Assembly: GCF_024206475.1 (NCBI RefSeq)
Contig: NZ_JAMBPR010000056.1
Location: 1-59,665, forward strand
DNA length: 59,665 nt
From: Paraburkholderia sp. CNPSo 3274
GTDB lineage: Bacteria; Pseudomonadota; Gammaproteobacteria; Burkholderiales; Burkholderiaceae
Direction: 5' to 3'
Shown: in pieces, positions 17,918-27,348 of the stretch
How positions within the stretch are numbered: the stretch's first letter is position 1
Layout: every line of letters starts with the position of its first letter
Notes under the pieces: model-generated
What the model was told of the DNA's origin: nothing
Seen by the model: only the letters and a program-made list of their open reading frames with translations
Database searches by the model: none
Program-made: the position numbers and the translations under genes

Positions 17918-18709
17918 TCAGAGTTCACTTTCGTGCCAGCTTCCGAGGCACAACCGCGACAACCAGGTCGTGAGGCCGAACAGCGCCACGCCCGTTACGG
18001 TAATCAGCGCGAGCGCGGCGAACAGCCTGGGAATGTTGAGCGCGAAGCCCGCCTGCAGGATCTGGTACGCGAGGCCCGCGCCGGTGCCGCCCGTGCCGGC
18101 CACGAACTCCGCCACCACCGCGCCGATCAGCGCGAGGCCGCACGAAATGCGCAGGCCACCGAAGAAATACGGCAGCGCGCTCGGGATGCGCAGCCGCACC
18201 AACGTATCCCAGCGGCTTGCACGATTGATCCGGAACAGGTTGATCAGCCCGGGGTTGACGCTGCGCAGCCCGAGCACGGTGTTCGAGATGATCGGGAACA
18301 CAGCTACGAGCGTCGCGCAGATGACGAGCGCAAGCGTCGGTTCCTTGACCCAGATGATGATCAGCGGGGCAATGGCCACCACAGGCGTCACCTGCAGCAG
18401 GATCGCGTAGGGAAAGAGGCTGGCTTCGATCACGCGGCTCTGGACGAACAGGAAAGCCGCGGCCGTGCCGCACACCACGGCCAGTGCAAACGCCAGCAGC
18501 GTGATGCGCAGCGTCACCCACAGCGAGCCGGACAGCAGCGGCCAGTCTTCAACGAGCGTCTTGCCGATCGCAATCGGTGAGGGTACGAGGTACGGCGGCA
18601 CGGCGAGCGCCATGCAGACGCTCTGCCACACGAACAGCAGCACGATGCCTACGGCCATGGGCGCGGCTACGCGCTGAACGGTCGGCCGCGCAAATAGCGG
18701 GGGATGCAT
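17918..18709 (-). CDS. ABC transporter permease, nitrate/sulfonate/thiamine-precursor type
   Basis: A 263-residue integral membrane protein with about six predicted membrane segments, starting with MAVGIVLLFVWQSVCMAL. The coupling loop includes PALPYFFGGLR-like sequence (SALPYFFGGLRISCG), as in SsuC/TauC/ThiX-type permeases. The start at 18709 was chosen over 18736 because GGAG lies seven bases upstream of that ATG. With the ATPase and solute-binding genes it forms an importer in the purine block, so a purine or other N-heterocycle is the likely substrate. The subfamily alone would also allow thiamine precursors, nitrate or sulfonates. Confidence 0.88.
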   Translation of the reverse strand: MHPPLFARPTVQRVAAPMAVGIVLLFVWQSVCMALAVPPYLVPSPIAIGKTLVEDWPLLSGSLWVTLRITLLAFALAVVCGTAAAFLFVQSRVIEASLFPYAILLQVTPVVAIAPLIIIWVKEPTLALVICATLVAVFPIISNTVLGLRSVNPGLINLFRINRASRWDTLVRLRIPSALPYFFGGLRISCGLALIGAVVAEFVAGTGGTGAGLAYQILQAGFALNIPRLFAALALITVTGVALFGLTTWLSRLCLGSWHESEL

Positions 18710-18725
18710 ATGAATTCTCCGACAA

Positions 18726-19649
18726 TCAATCGACAACGGGAGCGCCGGTATTGGCCTGCGTCAGCAGGGCCGACAGTTGTGCGCAGTACTGCATGAACTC
18801 GGGCGACACGCGGAACGCCTCGTCGCGGACCGCGGGACCTTCGATCTGCACATCGGCGATGACGCGGCCCGGGCGGGCCGCCATCACGATCACGCGGCTC
18901 GACAGGTAGACCGCCTCGTAGATGCTGTGCGTCACGAACACCACCGTCAGCCCCCGTTCGGCCCACAGCGCACGCAGATCTGCGTCGAGCTTGTTGCGCG
19001 TGAACTCGTCGAGCGCGCCGAACGGCTCGTCCATCAGCAGCAGGTCGGGATGCGTGGCGAGCGCGCGCGCGATTGACACGCGCATCTGCATGCCGCCGGA
19101 CAGTTCGCGCGGATACACCTGCCCGAACTGTCCCAGCCCGACGAGTGCCAGCGCGCGATGCACGCGCTCGTCTGCTTCCGCGCGCGACATGCGGGCGAGG
19201 TCGAGCGGCAGGCGGACGTTGGCGGCCACCTTCGCCCATGGCATCAGCGTCGCCTCCTGGAACACCATCGCCAACGTGCGGCCTGGGGTGCCGACGCCGG
19301 CAGCGAGCGTGGGCTCGCCCCACCAGCGCAGGTGCCCGGCGGACGGCAACTCGATCCCCGCAAACAACTTGAGCAGCGTGCTCTTGCCGCAACCGGACGG
19401 ACCCAGCAGCGAGACGAATTCGCCCGGCTGGATGGCGAGCTTCACCCGTTCCAGCGCGACGGTGCCGTTGGGATAGGTTTTCTCGACCTGGTTCGCGAAC
19501 AGCGCGGGCGCGTCGGTGGGGCGCTGGCCGCCGCGTGAAGGCGGGCCGCCGGCCGACGGCCTGGCTGTGTCGATATCGTTGCCACCAAAGGCGAGCGACA
19601 TGGCGGTTTCCCCGAAATTTGCCGATTGAGTTCCGGATGCGGTACTCAC
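18726..19649 (-). CDS. ABC transporter ATP-binding protein
   Basis: A 307-residue ATPase. Walker A is GPSGCGKST, the signature LSGGMQMR, Walker B LLLMDEPFGALDE and the switch His follows in VVFVTHSIYEA. An N-terminal extension of about 45 low-complexity residues precedes the domain. The start is a GTG at 19649, overlapping the stop of the binding-protein gene by four bases (GTGA). It powers uptake together with the permease downstream. Confidence 0.92.
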   Translation of the reverse strand: MSTASGTQSANFGETAMSLAFGGNDIDTARPSAGGPPSRGGQRPTDAPALFANQVEKTYPNGTVALERVKLAIQPGEFVSLLGPSGCGKSTLLKLFAGIELPSAGHLRWWGEPTLAAGVGTPGRTLAMVFQEATLMPWAKVAANVRLPLDLARMSRAEADERVHRALALVGLGQFGQVYPRELSGGMQMRVSIARALATHPDLLLMDEPFGALDEFTRNKLDADLRALWAERGLTVVFVTHSIYEAVYLSSRVIVMAARPGRVIADVQIEGPAVRDEAFRVSPEFMQYCAQLSALLTQANTGAPVVD

Positions 19650-20632
19650 GGCATCACCTTCAAGTCCTTGGTGAACTGCGTGGTGTATGCGCGCTTCCAG
19701 TCCACACCGGCTCCCAGCATGCCGGCGCTGACCATGAAGTCGCGCGTCTTCTTCCAGCGCGTATCCGTCATCACGCCGATGCCCATCGTGGCGGCGTCGC
19801 CCCCGGTGATCATGCGGAACTGCTTGAGTTTCTGCACGGCGTAGGCGAGCTGGTCGTCCTTCATCGCCGGGTTGTCACGCTTGATGAGCGCGTTAGCGGG
19901 CGCCGGGTCGGCGAGGTAGCTCTTCCACCCTTCCATCGACGCGCGAACGAAACGCGCTACCAGGTCGGGCTTGTCCTTGACGGTGTTGCTCATCGTGACA
20001 ATGGTGGTGCCGTACGGCGGATAGCCGTCGTCGGCAAACAGGAAGAAGCGCGTCTTCACGCCGGCCTTGTCGGCGCTGAACTGCTCGGACGAGGCATAGG
20101 CCTGCTGCGCCGCATTGGGATCGGCAAAGAACGGCTGCAGGTTGAACGTGTACACGCGCGATTGCGAATCGTCGAGCTTGTACTTGCCCTTGAGCCACGG
20201 CCACCACGTGGTGCGGCCGGACGTCGAGACCAGGATGACGTGCGTTTTCAGATCCGCCAGACTCTTCACGTCGTCGTGCGTCATCATGCCCTGGGGATCG
20301 GTCTGCATCGCGGCGCCGACGGTGGTGACGGGCACGCCCTGCTCGATGCTCTTGAGCACCTGGAAGTCGTAACCCATCAGGAAATCGGCCTGCCCGCTGG
20401 TCAGGATCTGCATGCCGTTGACCTGCGGACCGCCCATGCGGATCTGCACGTCGAGCCCGTATTTCTGGTAGATGCCGGTGGCGACGGCCTGATAGAAGCC
20501 GCCGTGTTCGGCCTGGGCATACCAGGAAGTGAGGAAGACGACTTTGTCGAGCGCGAAGGCGCTGGCGGACCAGCAAGCGGCGGCGACAGCGGCCAGTCCG
20601 AGGAGACGGCGGAGAACGGTACGAGGATTCAT
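19646..20632 (-). CDS. ABC transporter solute-binding protein (NMT1/THI5-like)
   Basis: A 328-residue periplasmic binding protein. The signal peptide is clear: MNPRTVLRRLLGLAAVAAAC, then WSASAFA before LDKVVFL. The mature part shows TSWYAQAEHGGFYQAVATG, the start of the NMT1/SsuA-like fold that in this family binds pyrimidines, thiamine precursors, riboflavin or similar rings. This and the xdh/amidohydrolase context support an aromatic N-heterocycle as ligand. It is the first gene of the minus-strand unit SBP, ATPase, permease, amidohydrolase, xdhA, xdhB, xdhC. Confidence 0.88.
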   Translation of the reverse strand: MNPRTVLRRLLGLAAVAAACWSASAFALDKVVFLTSWYAQAEHGGFYQAVATGIYQKYGLDVQIRMGGPQVNGMQILTSGQADFLMGYDFQVLKSIEQGVPVTTVGAAMQTDPQGMMTHDDVKSLADLKTHVILVSTSGRTTWWPWLKGKYKLDDSQSRVYTFNLQPFFADPNAAQQAYASSEQFSADKAGVKTRFFLFADDGYPPYGTTIVTMSNTVKDKPDLVARFVRASMEGWKSYLADPAPANALIKRDNPAMKDDQLAYAVQKLKQFRMITGGDAATMGIGVMTDTRWKKTRDFMVSAGMLGAGVDWKRAYTTQFTKDLKVMP

Positions 20633-21273
20633 GGCTGGACACGGGTTGATCGTGATTCAACACGCCAGTGACCACGCCATCATGAGAGTCTGAGCGGTAC
20701 CAATGTAGCCGGACGTGACGCGTCATGAAGGCTCGGCCATGCATCCGGATACCGGACGCCCAGGCGCGGCTTTCAAGAGCAATTTCCGGCTGCTGCGCGA
20801 ATCGGCCGAAGGCTCGATGCCACCTCGTGCAGTAGTGAACGCTTCTACTCTGCCCGCAATAACGCAACTACCGTACCAGGGGGTGGCGTGCAACGCGCCG
20901 GCGGGGCGAGAGCGGTCATTCCGAGCAAGATGGTCTCGTCCGGAAGCCGCCGTAGTGCGTGCGATGTGGGCCCATGGTGCGTCGCGCCCGCGTGTGGTGC
21001 ATCGTCGCGCGGAGACCCGCGCCGCATCGACGTTCACGGTTGGCGTGGATATTGCTCCCAAGCCGGCAAGAGTAGAAGCGTTCACCAGTCGCGCAGAGAA
21101 TGTCGACTGGCCGGGAATTGCTCTTGAAGTCGGACCGGGCCAAGCCTCAACGGGCGGCCTGGATGCCATTGGAGCTTCAAGACCGCGATGCCTGGATTCG
21201 TTTCGATCGTCCCGCGTTGTTGCGTTGCTCCCGGTCCGACGTCCATCGACCTTTTTTTGCACGGAGCACATGC
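20633..21273. other. Divergent intergenic region with 17-bp inverted repeats
   Basis: This 640-bp region separates the divergent binding-protein and oxygenase genes, so both promoters should lie in it. GTGAACGCTTCTACTCT at 20835-20851 is repeated exactly inverted at 21069-21085, enclosing 217 bp. Open frames cross it on both strands but show no family features. The GGAG ribosome site of the oxygenase is at 21263-21266. Confidence 0.4.
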
Positions 21274-22272
21274 ATGACCACGCCGAACGACCGCCGTTAC
21301 ACGTTGACCGAACTCGACAAGGAAGCCCGCATGGGTGGCCTGGGTTCGGAAACGCATGCTCGCGAGGTTCGCATCATCGATCTCGCCGACTTCGAGGAAC
21401 GTCGTGCGCCGATTGCCGACGAACTGTGGGCCGCCGCGACCGACGTCGGCTTCTTCCAGCTGGTCAACCACGGCATCGACCTCGAGCAGGTGCGGGGCGC
21501 ATTCGAGATGGCGCAGCGCTTTTTTGCGCTTCCGGAACGCGTCAAGGCCCAGTATCCGTTGCAGAAGGCGCAGAACAGCGGCTGGGAGAGCAAGGCCCAG
21601 GTGCGCCCCTCTACGGGCACGCAGGACCAGAAAGAGTCTTATCAGATCACATTGCCGCACATGTGCGGGCTGTGGCCAACCGAGGAGCAGCTGCCCGGCT
21701 TTCGGGCTGCGATGCTGGCGTTCGAGACGCAGTGCTGGCGCCTCAGCGTGCGCGTGCTGTCGTGCTTCGCCGACAAGCTCGGTTTTGCGCGCGACTTCTT
21801 CGAGCACGCCCACGATCCGTCCCTGCCGACGTACCAAAGCACGCTGCGCCTGCTGCATTACTATCCGAACGATCCGTCTTTGCCGAGCGGCCTGTGGCGC
21901 GCAGGGGCGCATACGGATTTCGACTGCCTGACGCTGCTGTTCCAGCGCGCCGAGCAAGGCGGCCTGCAACTGTGCCCCGGGAAGGAAATGGACGGGCAGG
22001 AATGGACCAGCGTCGAACCAGCCGACGAGGTGATCACTTGCAACATCGGCGACATGTTGATGCGATGGAGTGACGACCAGTTGCCGTCCAACTTCCACCG
22101 CGTGCGCAATCCACTACCGCATGAATATCAGGGGTCGCGCTACAGTCTGGCTTTCTTTTGCCAGGCGAACCGCAACGTGATGATCGAGGGTCCCAGCCGC
22201 AAGTACGATCCGATCAGTGCAGAGGACTATCTGCGTCAGCGCGTTGCGGCCAATTTCCATGCAATGAAGTAA
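21274..22272 (+). CDS. Isopenicillin N synthase-like 2OG-Fe(II) oxygenase
   Basis: A 332-residue member of the isopenicillin N synthase-like non-haem iron oxygenases. The N-terminal domain includes IIDLADFEERRAPIADELW, AATDVGFFQLVNHGID. The iron triad is in AHTDFDCLTLL (HxD) with the distal His in NFHRVRNP, and the oxoglutarate-binding Arg and Ser in RYSLAFF. The ATG at 21274 follows GGAG at seven bases, better than the upstream frame start at 21100. It is divergent from the importer/xdh operon and probably acts on the same substrate family, for example oxidising a substituted purine or pyrimidine. That role is inference. Confidence 0.85.
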   Translation: MTTPNDRRYTLTELDKEARMGGLGSETHAREVRIIDLADFEERRAPIADELWAAATDVGFFQLVNHGIDLEQVRGAFEMAQRFFALPERVKAQYPLQKAQNSGWESKAQVRPSTGTQDQKESYQITLPHMCGLWPTEEQLPGFRAAMLAFETQCWRLSVRVLSCFADKLGFARDFFEHAHDPSLPTYQSTLRLLHYYPNDPSLPSGLWRAGAHTDFDCLTLLFQRAEQGGLQLCPGKEMDGQEWTSVEPADEVITCNIGDMLMRWSDDQLPSNFHRVRNPLPHEYQGSRYSLAFFCQANRNVMIEGPSRKYDPISAEDYLRQRVAANFHAMK

Positions 22273-22284
22273 GGCCTGCCAAAA

Positions 22285-22689
22285 CTAACGACATGGTTCG
22301 GCAAAGGCGAGCTCGACCAATGTTGCAGGCATCATGACAGCCGCGTTGTCGGGAGGCGGCTCGACCTCTGAGGGGCGGTAGATCGCATCGCCCGCGGCGA
22401 TGCCCTGTCCGCTCAAGGCGCATATACCCGATCGTTTGGCTGCAGCAAGGCGCCAGACCTGTTCGCCGTACTTGCAACCTCGGGGGTCGCTCCACGATAC
22501 GGTGGCCGTTCGTGGGCTGGGTCGATCGAGTAGCGCGATCGTAACGTCGCCATTCTTGACCGGCAGACTGCTCGATCCGTGCGAATCGACTATATGCCTG
22601 ACTCGAGCCGTCAATTGATGCGCGCATCCCGCATCGAGTTGGCCGACAGTGCGCTGCCATGCAAGGTCGGCCGTCACGTATTGATCCAT
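22285..22689 (-). CDS. DUF3331 domain protein
   Basis: A 134-residue protein matching the DUF3331 family as recalled from Burkholderia: SWSDPRGCKYGEQVWRL, then SGICALSGQGIAAGDAIYRP, with paired cysteines that could bind a metal. The function is unknown. It runs in the same direction as, and 28 bp downstream of, the NADH dehydrogenase gene, so it is probably cotranscribed with it. Confidence 0.7.
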   Translation of the reverse strand: MDQYVTADLAWQRTVGQLDAGCAHQLTARVRHIVDSHGSSSLPVKNGDVTIALLDRPSPRTATVSWSDPRGCKYGEQVWRLAAAKRSGICALSGQGIAAGDAIYRPSEVEPPPDNAAVMMPATLVELAFAEPCR

Positions 22690-22717
22690 GGGTACTCCGT
22701 CGAAAGTGAGGTGGCGT

Positions 22718-24010
22718 TCAGCTCAGCCGTATCTTCGGCTGCACGAGGCCGTTGATCTGCTCGGCGGTCCACAGCATCATGGCCTTGCCAAAACCGTGCA
22801 AAGCCTGCTGATGTTGCCGGTAGAGCATGGCGTGACTGAGCTGCGCGAATCGGCCCTTGATGAATCCGCCACGGAAGAACCCGAACTGCCCGAGCGTCCC
22901 AAAGGCGTTGTAGTCGCTCAGCGATACCAGCGCGCCGAAGTCGTGAAATGCAAAGTCGGGCAATGAGCCGCCGCCGAGCCAGCCCGGCAAGTGCTTGGCG
23001 AGATGTTGTGCCTGCTGCGTGGCGACTTGCGCCGTGGGTGCGAGAGGACGTTCATTGCCGGCGAGCGTCAACGTCGAGCAATCGCCGAGCGCGAATAGTG
23101 TGTCGTCGTCCTGCGCCTGCAGGGTAGGCCTGACGGCGATCTGATTGGAACGGTTGATCTCGATCCCATCCAGTTTGCTTAGAAAATCAGGGGCCTTGAC
23201 GCCCGCCGCCCACACCATCAAATCCGCCGGTTGGTGGCTGCCATCGCCCAACCGGAGTCCATCGGGTTCGGCGGCGGTCACTCGCGTGCCCGTTCGCACC
23301 GTGAAACCAATATGCCGTAACTGTGCCTCACTGGACTCCGACACCGCCGGCGGAAACGCCGCCAGTACGCGCGGTGCGCTTTCATAAAGGGTGAGGTTCA
23401 GACGTGAGCGGATGCCGGGGTCACCGTAACTCGACGCCACTTCGAGCAAGCGGCTCAATTCCGCTGCCAGTTCGACGCCGGTCGCTCCGGCGCCGACGAT
23501 AGACACGCGCAACGCGCTATTCGTCACAACGCTCTGGAATATGCGGATTCGCAATGCTTCGTTGAAGACTTCAGCCTGTGCCTGGCTGTCAATGAAATGG
23601 CAATGATCGAGGATGCCTGGGGTGCCGAAGTCGTTGGCGCGACTGCCTAACGCAAGAATCAGTACATCGTATTCGACGGTGCGCGGGCCGATCACAATGC
23701 CACCCGACTTCGAACGCAGCGCAGCCAGCTTTACGATGCGCGCATTGCGGTCCAGGCCTTCCATCTCGCCTGGCTGATAGTTGAAGCCGTGGTCGCGAGC
23801 GTGGGCGAGATAGATGACCTGCTGTTGCTGGACATCGCGCGTGCCCGCCGCGATCGTGTGCAGCATGGGCTTCCAGATGTGGGTTGCGCTTTTGTCGATC
23901 AACGTGACCTGAGCGCGGCCGCTGCGGCCAAGCGTGTTGCCCAGCCTGGTCGCAAGCAGAAGTCCAGCGATACCGCCGCCGACGATGACGATCCGGGTGG
24001 TCTGGCGCAT
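22718..24010 (-). CDS. ndh: Type II NADH dehydrogenase (FAD-dependent)
   Basis: A 430-residue pyridine-nucleotide-disulfide-fold oxidoreductase that moves electrons from NADH to quinone without pumping protons. The FAD site is IVIVGGGIAGLLLATRLG (residues 7-24), a second Rossmann motif VSIVGAGATGVELAAEL binds NADH, and LFALGDCSTL closes the FAD site. The C-terminal HGFGKAMMLWTAEQINGL is a membrane-association helix typical of NDH-2. Length is normal. It is divergent from a TetR regulator beginning 138 bp away. Confidence 0.88.
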   Translation of the reverse strand: MRQTTRIVIVGGGIAGLLLATRLGNTLGRSGRAQVTLIDKSATHIWKPMLHTIAAGTRDVQQQQVIYLAHARDHGFNYQPGEMEGLDRNARIVKLAALRSKSGGIVIGPRTVEYDVLILALGSRANDFGTPGILDHCHFIDSQAQAEVFNEALRIRIFQSVVTNSALRVSIVGAGATGVELAAELSRLLEVASSYGDPGIRSRLNLTLYESAPRVLAAFPPAVSESSEAQLRHIGFTVRTGTRVTAAEPDGLRLGDGSHQPADLMVWAAGVKAPDFLSKLDGIEINRSNQIAVRPTLQAQDDDTLFALGDCSTLTLAGNERPLAPTAQVATQQAQHLAKHLPGWLGGGSLPDFAFHDFGALVSLSDYNAFGTLGQFGFFRGGFIKGRFAQLSHAMLYRQHQQALHGFGKAMMLWTAEQINGLVQPKIRLS

Positions 24011-24148
24011 GGTTTAATATTCTACGAGTGATGAATTAATGCGATACTAAGGTTTCGAAGGGTTGATGTCAAACCGGTGCCGCTGCTATTCGCGGTGCGG
24101 CACCCGTTAAAATTCTGGGCTTTCCTTGAACACGATCTACCGTCGCCG

Positions 24149-24820
24149 ATGAAACACCCTCACGATCAAACCCAGTGCGCCACGACGACTCCCACACCCC
24201 GTCGGTCGCGCGGCCGTCCAGCGTGCAGCGACGCGGGTGGCGCCGACGCATTGCTGCGCAGCGCCCGAGGGGCGTTCGCGAGGAGCGGCTATGAGGCGAC
24301 GAGCGTGCGCGAAATCGCCAGGGCGTCGGGTGTCGACCCCGCGCTGGTCGCGCATCACTACGGCTCGAAGGAAGCGCTGTGGGTTGCCGTGGTGGACCAG
24401 ATTGCCGACGATGTGGCTCCCATGGTCGCGAAGACCGCCGCCTTGCGGGAGATTTCAGGTCCAGGACCGCGAGCGCGCGTCGAGGGCGCCGTGTCGATCC
24501 TGATCGACCAGGTGTTTCTGACGCCAGACGTTGGCATGTTTTTTTCGACTGCGGCAACCGAAACTGGAGAGCGCCTTAACCTGCTGATCGAACGGGTGGT
24601 GCGGCCGTTTCATGACGTGTTCGTGCCGTTGCTCATCGATGCGATCGACGCAGGTGAGATTTCGCGGCAAGATCCCGACATCATGTTCACGATGCTCGCC
24701 AATGGCATCAGCAAAACTGTCGCCTATAGCCACGTGCTGAGTCCGTTCTCTTCCTTACCGCGGCGTCCCAAGGCATTCAAACGCGCCGTTCTGACGACGG
24801 CTTTAGCCATGCTCGGCTGA
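24149..24820 (+). CDS. TetR family regulator next to ndh
   Basis: A 223-residue repressor. The TetR HTH covers ALLRSARGAFARSGYEATSV and REIARASGVDPALVAHHYGSK. The C-terminal domain matches the TetR_C_17-like pattern (FFSTAATETGERLNLLIER). The basic start RRSRGRPACSDAG is common in this group. The ATG at 24149 was chosen; the open frame extends to 24077 without family features. It probably controls the divergent ndh gene. Its 3' end abuts a broken helicase gene on the other strand at about 24900. Confidence 0.8.
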   Translation: MKHPHDQTQCATTTPTPRRSRGRPACSDAGGADALLRSARGAFARSGYEATSVREIARASGVDPALVAHHYGSKEALWVAVVDQIADDVAPMVAKTAALREISGPGPRARVEGAVSILIDQVFLTPDVGMFFSTAATETGERLNLLIERVVRPFHDVFVPLLIDAIDAGEISRQDPDIMFTMLANGISKTVAYSHVLSPFSSLPRRPKAFKRAVLTTALAMLG

Positions 24821-24907
24821 ACCGCTGCGACCGGGACGCCCCTCTCGCAAATCTGCCGCAAAGCGGTCCTTCGGATATTGTCGGTGAGCGACCGAGTTGG
24901 GTCGAGC

Positions 24908-25949
24908 AGAAGCGCTGGAGCAGGCGGCCGAGCTTTTTCGTGTCCACCTCGATCCATCGCCCGCGAATCCACTGAAGGCCGTCGGCCCCCTTGAGCAGAG
25001 TCCGGATCTCTGCCGGACTCAACGATTCGCCATCGAGCGACACCTCCATCCTGAAGTCGAGCAGCGCTTCCCTGCCAAGGAGTGACGGAGGCTGCGTCCC
25101 GATGCTCGCCCTGACCGAGGGCCGCGCGGGGCGTCCCGCCGCCCAGGTCGCCGGTAATCGAACCATGATGCCGGCGGATTCCAGGGCCGGCAAATCGGAG
25201 AGGAGGCGGAACGCGTCGGCCGGCATCCAGCGCAACGGGTGGTAGATTGCCCGCGATTCAACCATCGCTCGCAGCCAGTCGCAGCGTTCAGCTGCACGCT
25301 GAACCGGCATCAGGAGGGAGAGCAGCTGCGCCTTGTTGCGCTCACCGGAAAATTCCTCGAGCGCCCGCGAAAGGGGTTGATGTTGCGTCTTGCCATGGGC
25401 TGACAGGCGCGCCGCGTAGGTTGCCAGAAACGCGAAAGGTGCTTCGGCATCCTTACGGTTTTTGGCGAGATTGAAATGAACGCGACCCACCAGATTCCAG
25501 GCAGGATGACGCGCCCTGAGAAAGGCCTGAAGCGACTCTCCCGTTGCTGCCAGCTCGTCGCGCAAGGCTTGATCGATTTCGCCCCACTGTGCCGCCAGGA
25601 CGTCCGGCGTGAGATATTCTGCGCCCGTCATGGGCGGCGCGTCTTCGATCAGTGTGCCGAGTTCCGCTGGATCTGGCTGGGCGACCGCGATGTCCCCGCC
25701 TTCCGCCGTGGTGCACAGGGCCGTGACATAGCGAGCACCCAGTTCGCGCCACCAAGCCCACGCAGGCGGCAGTACACGCCCAATAGTTGCGCTTCCCAGA
25801 TAGAGCAGCCCATGGCCTGCGCCGCGCGTGAAAGCCGTGCCCAGCGCTACATCTTCGGGCAGGGCGGCCGCCTCGATGTCCGGTGCGGCAAGCAGGTGGC
25901 CGGCGGGTGTGATTCTTGGCGAGAGGCGATCGGTAACGGTCAAGGACAT
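24908..25949 (-). pseudogene. SNF2-type helicase N-terminal region, truncated
   Basis: About 347 codons resemble the N-terminal helicase-associated region of bacterial SNF2/SWI2-type ATPases: LGTAFTRGAGHGLLYLGS, WWRELGARYVTALC, the FAFLATYAARLSAHGKTQHQ block, MPADAFRLLSDLPALESAG, and LDFRMEVSLDGESLSPAE with WIRGRWIEVD. After LGRLLQRF the text turns random and runs into the 3' end of the TetR gene. All ATPase motifs (Walker A, DEAH, motifs III-VI) are therefore gone. The deletion joint is near 24908. The ATG at 25949 (MSLTVTDRL) is the likely original start. Family assignment is from memory of the SNF2-associated domain. Confidence 0.65.
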
Positions 25950-26154
25950 GGGCAGTTGATGGGGGAGTCGCGGGTTCAAATGCAGGCGGAAGACGGGCCC
26001 GCCAGGAGATCACGTATCGCCTGCGCCGCGGGGAAAATGGCCTGTCCTGGTCGTGGGACGGATTTTTTCGCCGTACGTCGCATGGCATCATCGGGCGACG
26101 CTTCTGACCACGCCGCGCAAAGCCCGGCCCTTCTGGGTGCAGGCGCGCTCAGCG

Positions 26155-27177
26155 TTACGACGCGGGCGCCGGTCCGTCACCGGTTACCGGGGCGATGTCG
26201 TGCATGTTGATCGTGCTGAATGCTTCGGCCAGCGCGGCCCCATCGGTCGGGAACGGCTCGTCCCAGACGGTGGACGTCCCGGACGCGTCGATGATTTCCA
26301 GTATCCAGCCGTCGCGACCCTCATCGCCGGCGCGATAGATGTGCGCATCGACAGACGTGCCGCCACGCGTGAGGCGCGTAGCCAGCGGGGACAATGCCAG
26401 CGGGTGAAATGCGTCGTCCGTCAGCCGACCGAGCGAATCCACGAGGAACACATCTTTGGACACGCTCCCGTCCCGCGCGGCCCGATTCCTCGCTGTGGTT
26501 TGCGTCGCCGTCCTGGCCTTCGGCCATGAACCCGCCGGGATCGCGCATGGCTGCTCGCCCTGCTCCAGCAATCTCCGACCTTCCTCACACCCGTAGCGAT
26601 GGATATTAAGTGCCGATGCGACGAGCTGGAGGACAAACGACCGGCGTTGCCCGACCGTGTAGTCCCGTTGCGCCAACTCCTGGTATCCGGAGGCTGTGCC
26701 GAACAGCAGGATGATACTGAACCACCAGGGGTGCCGTTCGATCAGCGGCTCCCAGGCCTCCCGGTCGATGTCGATGCCCTTGCAATACCCCTCGCACCAT
26801 TCATCGAGGACGGGAACCTCTTCGCCCGCATATACGGTCGTGTGCAGCGGGAGCTCGAACAGATCGGGGCAGTGATTCAGGCTATCGTTGATGTCGTTGC
26901 AGTACTGAAAGATCAGTCCCGTGACCTTGCGAGCCCGACCTGCCGACAGGAATCTGGGTTGACGGGTTGCGTGCCTGGCATCCCAGACCCAGGGAAGGAT
27001 CGCGCCCGGCATTATCGCGTTCGGTCCGGAGATGACGGCAGTCAGAAAGCCATGCAACATGACCGCACCCATCGCATCGTCGCAGACGGCATTGCCCGAA
27101 AGAAAGCGTTCGAGGAATTCCAGCTCTTCGTCAGTCAACGGATTGTTGAGTTCGGGATCAGGATGATCGAATTTCAT
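26155..27177 (-). CDS. UPF0149 (YecA/YgfB-like) protein with unusual C-terminal extension
   Basis: The first 200 or so residues match the UPF0149 family: LTDEELEFLERFLSG, DDAMGAVMLHGFLTAV, DWC-type EVPVLDEWCEGYCKGI, and PWWFSIILLFGTASG. The usual C-terminal SEC-C zinc motif (CPCGSGKKYK-type) is absent. Instead, after an Ala/Arg/Thr-rich linker, about 95 residues follow beginning KDVFLVDSLGRLTDDAFHP and including SVDAHIYRAGDEGRDGWIL and TSTVWDEPFPTD. This looks like a separate small domain. It may be a true fusion, or two genes joined by a frameshift, since an ATG with acidic text (MAEGQDGDANHSEESG) lies in another frame at the joint. The start at 27177 fits the family. Confidence 0.65.
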   Translation of the reverse strand: MKFDHPDPELNNPLTDEELEFLERFLSGNAVCDDAMGAVMLHGFLTAVISGPNAIMPGAILPWVWDARHATRQPRFLSAGRARKVTGLIFQYCNDINDSLNHCPDLFELPLHTTVYAGEEVPVLDEWCEGYCKGIDIDREAWEPLIERHPWWFSIILLFGTASGYQELAQRDYTVGQRRSFVLQLVASALNIHRYGCEEGRRLLEQGEQPCAIPAGSWPKARTATQTTARNRAARDGSVSKDVFLVDSLGRLTDDAFHPLALSPLATRLTRGGTSVDAHIYRAGDEGRDGWILEIIDASGTSTVWDEPFPTDGAALAEAFSTINMHDIAPVTGDGPAPAS

Positions 27178-27348
27178 GGTATGTCCATGCGGTATGCGGC
27201 ACCCGCTTCGCCATTGCCGCCGACGTTCAGCGCGACGCCGCGCCTCCGGGAAGCATCTCCGGCCAGTGTCACAGTCCCGGCATTTTACCCGAGGCGCGAT
27301 GCACAGACCGGACGCCGGGCGACACGCGATGAAAGGAGGAAGCGCAAA

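Noticed and set aside
20715..22073. Long plus-strand frame through the intergenic region and the oxygenase gene
   Set aside because: It is out of frame with the clearly recognisable oxygenase and lacks family features.
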